Shown here one piece after another: positions 6,005 through 7,932 of a DNA stretch of 7,932 bases. Source of the stretch: Verrucomicrobiota bacterium (lineage in GTDB: Bacteria; Verrucomicrobiota; Verrucomicrobiia; Limisphaerales; UBA11358); the NCBI GenBank assembly GCA_026225155.1, contig JAMFSG010000044.1:1-7932 (forward strand). The letters run 5' to 3'. Both the position numbers and the translations under genes were made by a program. The notes under the pieces are model-generated. The model made no database searches. It saw only the letters and a list, made by a program, of their open reading frames with translations, and had not been told where the DNA came from. How positions within the stretch are numbered: position 1 is the stretch's first letter; every line of letters starts with the position of its first letter.

Positions 6005-6388
6005 ATGAGCAACGTTCCTTCCGATCTGAAATTTGCCAAATCACATGAATGGGTGCGCGTCAGCGGCGACACCGCGACCATCGGCATCACCGACCACGCG
6101 CAGGCGGAGTTGACCGACATCGTGTTCGTCGAATTGCCCGCCGTCGGCCGCAAAGTCAAAGCCGGCGAAGCCTGCGCCGTCGTGGAATCCGTCAAGACCG
6201 CGAGCGACATCTATTCGCCCGTCAGCGGCGAAATCACCGAAGTGAATAAAAACGTCGTGGACAATCCGTCGCTCGTCAACAGCGAACCCGACAGCAACGG
6301 CTGGTTTTACAAAATCAAATTGAGCAACGCCGCCGAAGTCAATTCACTGCTCTCGCCGGACGATTACAAGAAGCAGATTGGCGGTTAA
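6005..6388 (+). CDS. gcvH: Glycine cleavage system H protein (lipoyl carrier)
   Basis: A 127-residue protein, the standard length. It carries the aminomethyl intermediate on a lipoyl arm between GcvP, GcvT and the lipoamide dehydrogenase. The lipoylation site is K64 in VVESVKTASDIYSPVSGE (about 59-76), and the N-terminal SHEWVRVSGDTATIGITDHAQAELTDIV (about 13-40) is diagnostic. The C-terminal NGWFYKIKLSN segment is also typical. The ATG at 6005 follows an A-run (AAAAAA) just after the repeat element; no Shine-Dalgarno sequence is present, so initiation may depend on the A-rich unstructured stretch. It is 86 bases from gcvT, with the gap filled by the inverted repeat. It is both a partner of GcvT and a substrate of LipA encoded downstream. 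Confidence 0.97.
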   Translation: MSNVPSDLKFAKSHEWVRVSGDTATIGITDHAQAELTDIVFVELPAVGRKVKAGEACAVVESVKTASDIYSPVSGEITEVNKNVVDNPSLVNSEPDSNGWFYKIKLSNAAEVNSLLSPDDYKKQIGG

Positions 6389-6393
6389 ATTTA

Positions 6394-6813
6394 ATGGCCG
6401 ACGAAAATCAAACGCAAAAAACGAATTACATTCAAAGAGTCATTGGAATTATTCTTTGTTTGCTGCCGCTTTTGATTGCTTTAATTGCGCTTGCCTTTGG
6501 AACGAAAGGAAAATTGCCGACGAATTTTGGTTTGGTCTTTTTAGTTTTGGGATTGTTGGTCGTAGTAAATAATTTTTACTGCTCTTTCATTCGTTGGCCT
6601 TTGTATTATTTGATTCATCGTTCTAAAGAAGGTTATCGCAATGTTTCTGGATTACCGCTCTTTGGCGAAATTTTGATAACAATTGGCGTTGTTTATGATT
6701 TCGGTTCAATTTATTCCGCAGCGTTAGGAATTATTGCGGCATTTCTAAATACCGGTGGTTCGCTCTGGTTTCTTATCGCAACTTGGCGAGACAAATCACT
6801 TTGGGATAGATGA
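6394..6813 (+). CDS. Unknown four-span membrane protein, AT-rich
   Basis: A 139-residue hydrophobic protein that I do not recognise. Likely spans are about 14-36 (VIGIILCLLPLLIALIALAF), 44-63, 88-106 and 108-131. A short polar loop with Tyr/Arg (HRSKEGYRNVSGLPLFGE) lies at 75-92 and a Trp-rich tail (WRDKSLWDR) at the end. It starts 5 bases after the gcvH stop, and its own stop overlaps the glutaredoxin start (ATGA, 6810-6813), so it is expressed with the operon. Its bases are visibly more AT-rich and its third positions more A/T than those of gcvH and lipA on either side, which hints at recent acquisition or relaxed codon selection. No motif connects it to glycine cleavage or lipoate. The frame is intact with a full hydrophobic pattern, so it is probably a real gene. 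Confidence 0.75.
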   Translation: MADENQTQKTNYIQRVIGIILCLLPLLIALIALAFGTKGKLPTNFGLVFLVLGLLVVVNNFYCSFIRWPLYYLIHRSKEGYRNVSGLPLFGEILITIGVVYDFGSIYSAALGIIAAFLNTGGSLWFLIATWRDKSLWDR

Positions 6814-7049
6814 AAACACGTTTATTTATCAAACCCTATTGCGGCTGGTGCCACAAAGCCATCCGCTGGCTCGACGACCACGATATTCAATACGAAAAGA
6901 TTGATGTCATCGCCGACGAAAAAGCCTTTGCCGAAATGGTCCGCGTTTCCGGCCAAGAATTCGCGCCGGTGCTGGACGTGGATGGGAAAATTCTGGCCGA
7001 TTTCGGTCCGGAAGAATTGCCAAAGTTTTGGGAATCGCTGAAACGTTGA
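6810..7049 (+). CDS. Glutaredoxin-family protein (CGWC)
   Basis: A 79-residue, single-domain thioredoxin-fold protein. The active site CGWC (residues 11-14) follows the first strand (TRLFIKPY), and FAPVLDVDGKIL at about 51-62 holds the cis-Pro before the third strand. The size and order of elements fit a short dithiol glutaredoxin or NrdH-like protein. Two differences from textbook glutaredoxins: CGWC replaces CPYC, and the usual TVP-IF and GG-DD glutathione-contact motifs are changed to APVLD and LADFGPEEL, so glutathione may not be the electron donor. It begins at an ATG overlapping the stop of the membrane protein gene and stops inside repeat copy 2, just before lipA. Location suggests, but does not prove, a thiol or Fe-S maintenance role for lipoate synthesis. 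Confidence 0.88.
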   Translation: MKTRLFIKPYCGWCHKAIRWLDDHDIQYEKIDVIADEKAFAEMVRVSGQEFAPVLDVDGKILADFGPEELPKFWESLKR

Positions 7050-7123
7050 ATTGTTAAATCGTTACATCGTGGTAAATTAAAATCCGCAAATGCAATTGAA
7101 CGATTCAACCATTCAACCATTTA
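7044..7123. repeat. Intergenic inverted repeat of 8-bp units, copy 2
   Basis: Same design as copy 1. The left arm runs GAATTGTT, AAATCGTT, ACATCGTG (7048-7071); the right arm runs AACGATTC, AACCATTC, AACCATTT (7099-7122). Left units 7056-7063 and 7048-7055 pair in register with 7099-7106 and 7107-7114, with one mismatch each. Bases 7044-7061 are the exact reverse complement of 5967-5984 in copy 1 (18 of 18). Like copy 1, it begins over the stop codon of the upstream gene (CGT TGA context in both). Its right arm lies inside the start of the lipA reading frame. Confidence 0.78.
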
Positions 7124-7932
7124 ATAAAGCACGCCCTCGTCTGCCCGAATGGCTGCGCATCACACTGCCGACGTCCGATACGTTTTCGCGCACGCGTGGG
7201 TTGTTGGACGAACTGAAGCTGCACACGGTTTGCGAAAGCGCGAAGTGCCCGAACCATTGGGAATGTTGGAGCAAAGGCACGGCGACGTTCATGATCGCGG
7301 GCGACCGCTGCACGCGCGCGTGCGGCTTTTGCGCGGTCAGCACGATGAAACCACTCGCGCTCGAAGCGGACGAACCGGCGCGCGTGGCCGAAGCGACGCG
7401 GCGGATGAAATTAAAACACGTCGTCATTACGGCCGTGGCGCGCGATGATTTGAAGGACGGCGGCGCGGAACATTTTCGCCAGACGATCGAAAAAGTGCGC
7501 GAACTGAATCCGGGAATTGTCATCGAAGTTTTGGTTCCCGATTTTTTGGACAATGACATTTCCATCGAAAACGTGCTCGTGGCAAATCCGCACATTTACA
7601 ATCACAATCTGGAAACGGTTCGTCGTTTGACGCCGAGCGTGCGACATCGTGCGACTTACGACCGCAGTTTAAGCGTGTTGAAAAAAGTTAAAGAAAAACG
7701 CGGCGATACGATTTATACGAAGTCCGGCGTGATGCTTGGCTTGGGCGAAACGGAAGAAGAATTGTTGCAAGCGATGTGTGATTTGCGCGCGTCCAATTGT
7801 GACATTCTCACACTCGGCCAATATCTGCAGCCGACATTAAAACATTTGCCGGTGGTTGAATTTGTGACACCGGAGAAATTTGCGGAATACAAAGTGCGCG
7901 CGGAAGAAATGGGTTTTGTCCACGTCGCGAGC
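7090..7932 (+). CDS. lipA: Lipoyl synthase, 5' part (runs off the window)
   Basis: 281 codons of a radical SAM enzyme that inserts two sulfurs into protein-bound octanoyl groups to make lipoyl cofactors on GcvH and 2-oxoacid dehydrogenase E2 proteins. The auxiliary 4Fe-4S cluster motif CX4CX5C is C48, C53, C59 (CESAKCPNHWECW). The radical SAM motif CX3CX2C is C74, C78, C81 (CTRACGFCAV). Further family motifs: VVITAVARDDLKDGGAEHF at about 111-129, NHNLETVRRL at 171-180, KSGVMLGLGETEEE at 211-224 and LTLGQYLQPTLKHLPV at 240-255. The C-terminal RSSY-type cluster ligand lies beyond the edge. ATG 7090 is the first start after an in-frame TAA at 7078-7080, and no ATG, GTG or TTG gives a better start before the conserved RLPEWLR. 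About residues 4-12 (NDSTIQPFN) are therefore encoded by repeat copy 2. Confidence 0.95.
   Translation, partial: MQLNDSTIQPFNKARPRLPEWLRITLPTSDTFSRTRGLLDELKLHTVCESAKCPNHWECWSKGTATFMIAGDRCTRACGFCAVSTMKPLALEADEPARVAEATRRMKLKHVVITAVARDDLKDGGAEHFRQTIEKVRELNPGIVIEVLVPDFLDNDISIENVLVANPHIYNHNLETVRRLTPSVRHRATYDRSLSVLKKVKEKRGDTIYTKSGVMLGLGETEEELLQAMCDLRASNCDILTLGQYLQPTLKHLPVVEFVTPEKFAEYKVRAEEMGFVHVAS

Noticed and set aside
5812..6048. 78-codon plus-strand open frame across the gcvT-gcvH gap
   Set aside because: It overlaps two real genes in another frame and its middle is just the translated repeat; useful only as evidence of the repeat.
5915..7123. CRISPR array or attachment sites for the repeats
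   Set aside because: Units are 8 bp with no spacers, arms are inverted, and no cas or integrase gene is present in the window.
7113..7647. Open frames on both strands inside 7113-7647
   Set aside because: They lie within lipA, which has both Cys-cluster motifs and continuous family similarity in its own frame.

Overview
The window looks like an ordinary chromosomal segment from a Verrucomicrobiota-type bacterium, possibly of the Pedosphaera/Limisphaerales kind. This is an inference from gene content and style: a prenyl synthase-ECF sigma-membrane protein run, few Shine-Dalgarno sites, moderately high GC with GC-rich third positions, and short AT-rich hairpin repeats between genes. No species call is possible from sequence alone.

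Layout. (1) Positions 2-1379 hold a tightly coupled operon: the 3' end of a polyprenyl diphosphate synthase, an ECF sigma factor, and a one-span membrane protein that may be its anti-sigma factor. The genes are joined by ATGA stop/start overlaps. A hairpin with a T-run (1402-1435) follows. (2) A ParA/Soj ATPase (1451-2227) comes next with no parB beside it. It converges with a minus-strand ArsP/DUF318-type permease (2232-3362) that has a Cys/His-rich cytoplasmic loop. (3) A 98-base divergent intergenic region leads to a ferredoxin-NADP reductase-like flavoprotein (3461-4168). (4) A small antitoxin-like gene and a PIN-domain toxin (4214-4784) overlap by 17 bases and abut gcvT. (5) Positions 4788-7932 hold gcvT, gcvH, an AT-rich four-span membrane protein, a glutaredoxin and the 5' part of lipA, all on the plus strand with short gaps or overlaps. 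The GcvH protein made here is a lipoyl carrier, LipA inserts the sulfurs of that lipoyl group, and GcvT uses the loaded carrier, so three genes serve one pathway. gcvP is not in the window.

Two non-coding patterns stand out. First, two intergenic gaps (after gcvT and after the glutaredoxin gene) are filled by copies of the same inverted repeat built from 8-bp tandem units. They share an exact 18-bp segment in inverted orientation. Each begins across the stop codon of the upstream gene, and the second supplies the first codons of lipA. Second, at four likely transcription-unit starts (parA, permease, flavoprotein, antitoxin) a -10-like hexamer lies only 5-7 bases before the start codon and there is no Shine-Dalgarno site, which suggests leaderless mRNAs. 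For parA the -35 lies in the loop of the upstream terminator.

I did not find a convincing new defence or mobile system. No tRNA, rRNA, CRISPR array or insertion sequence was seen.
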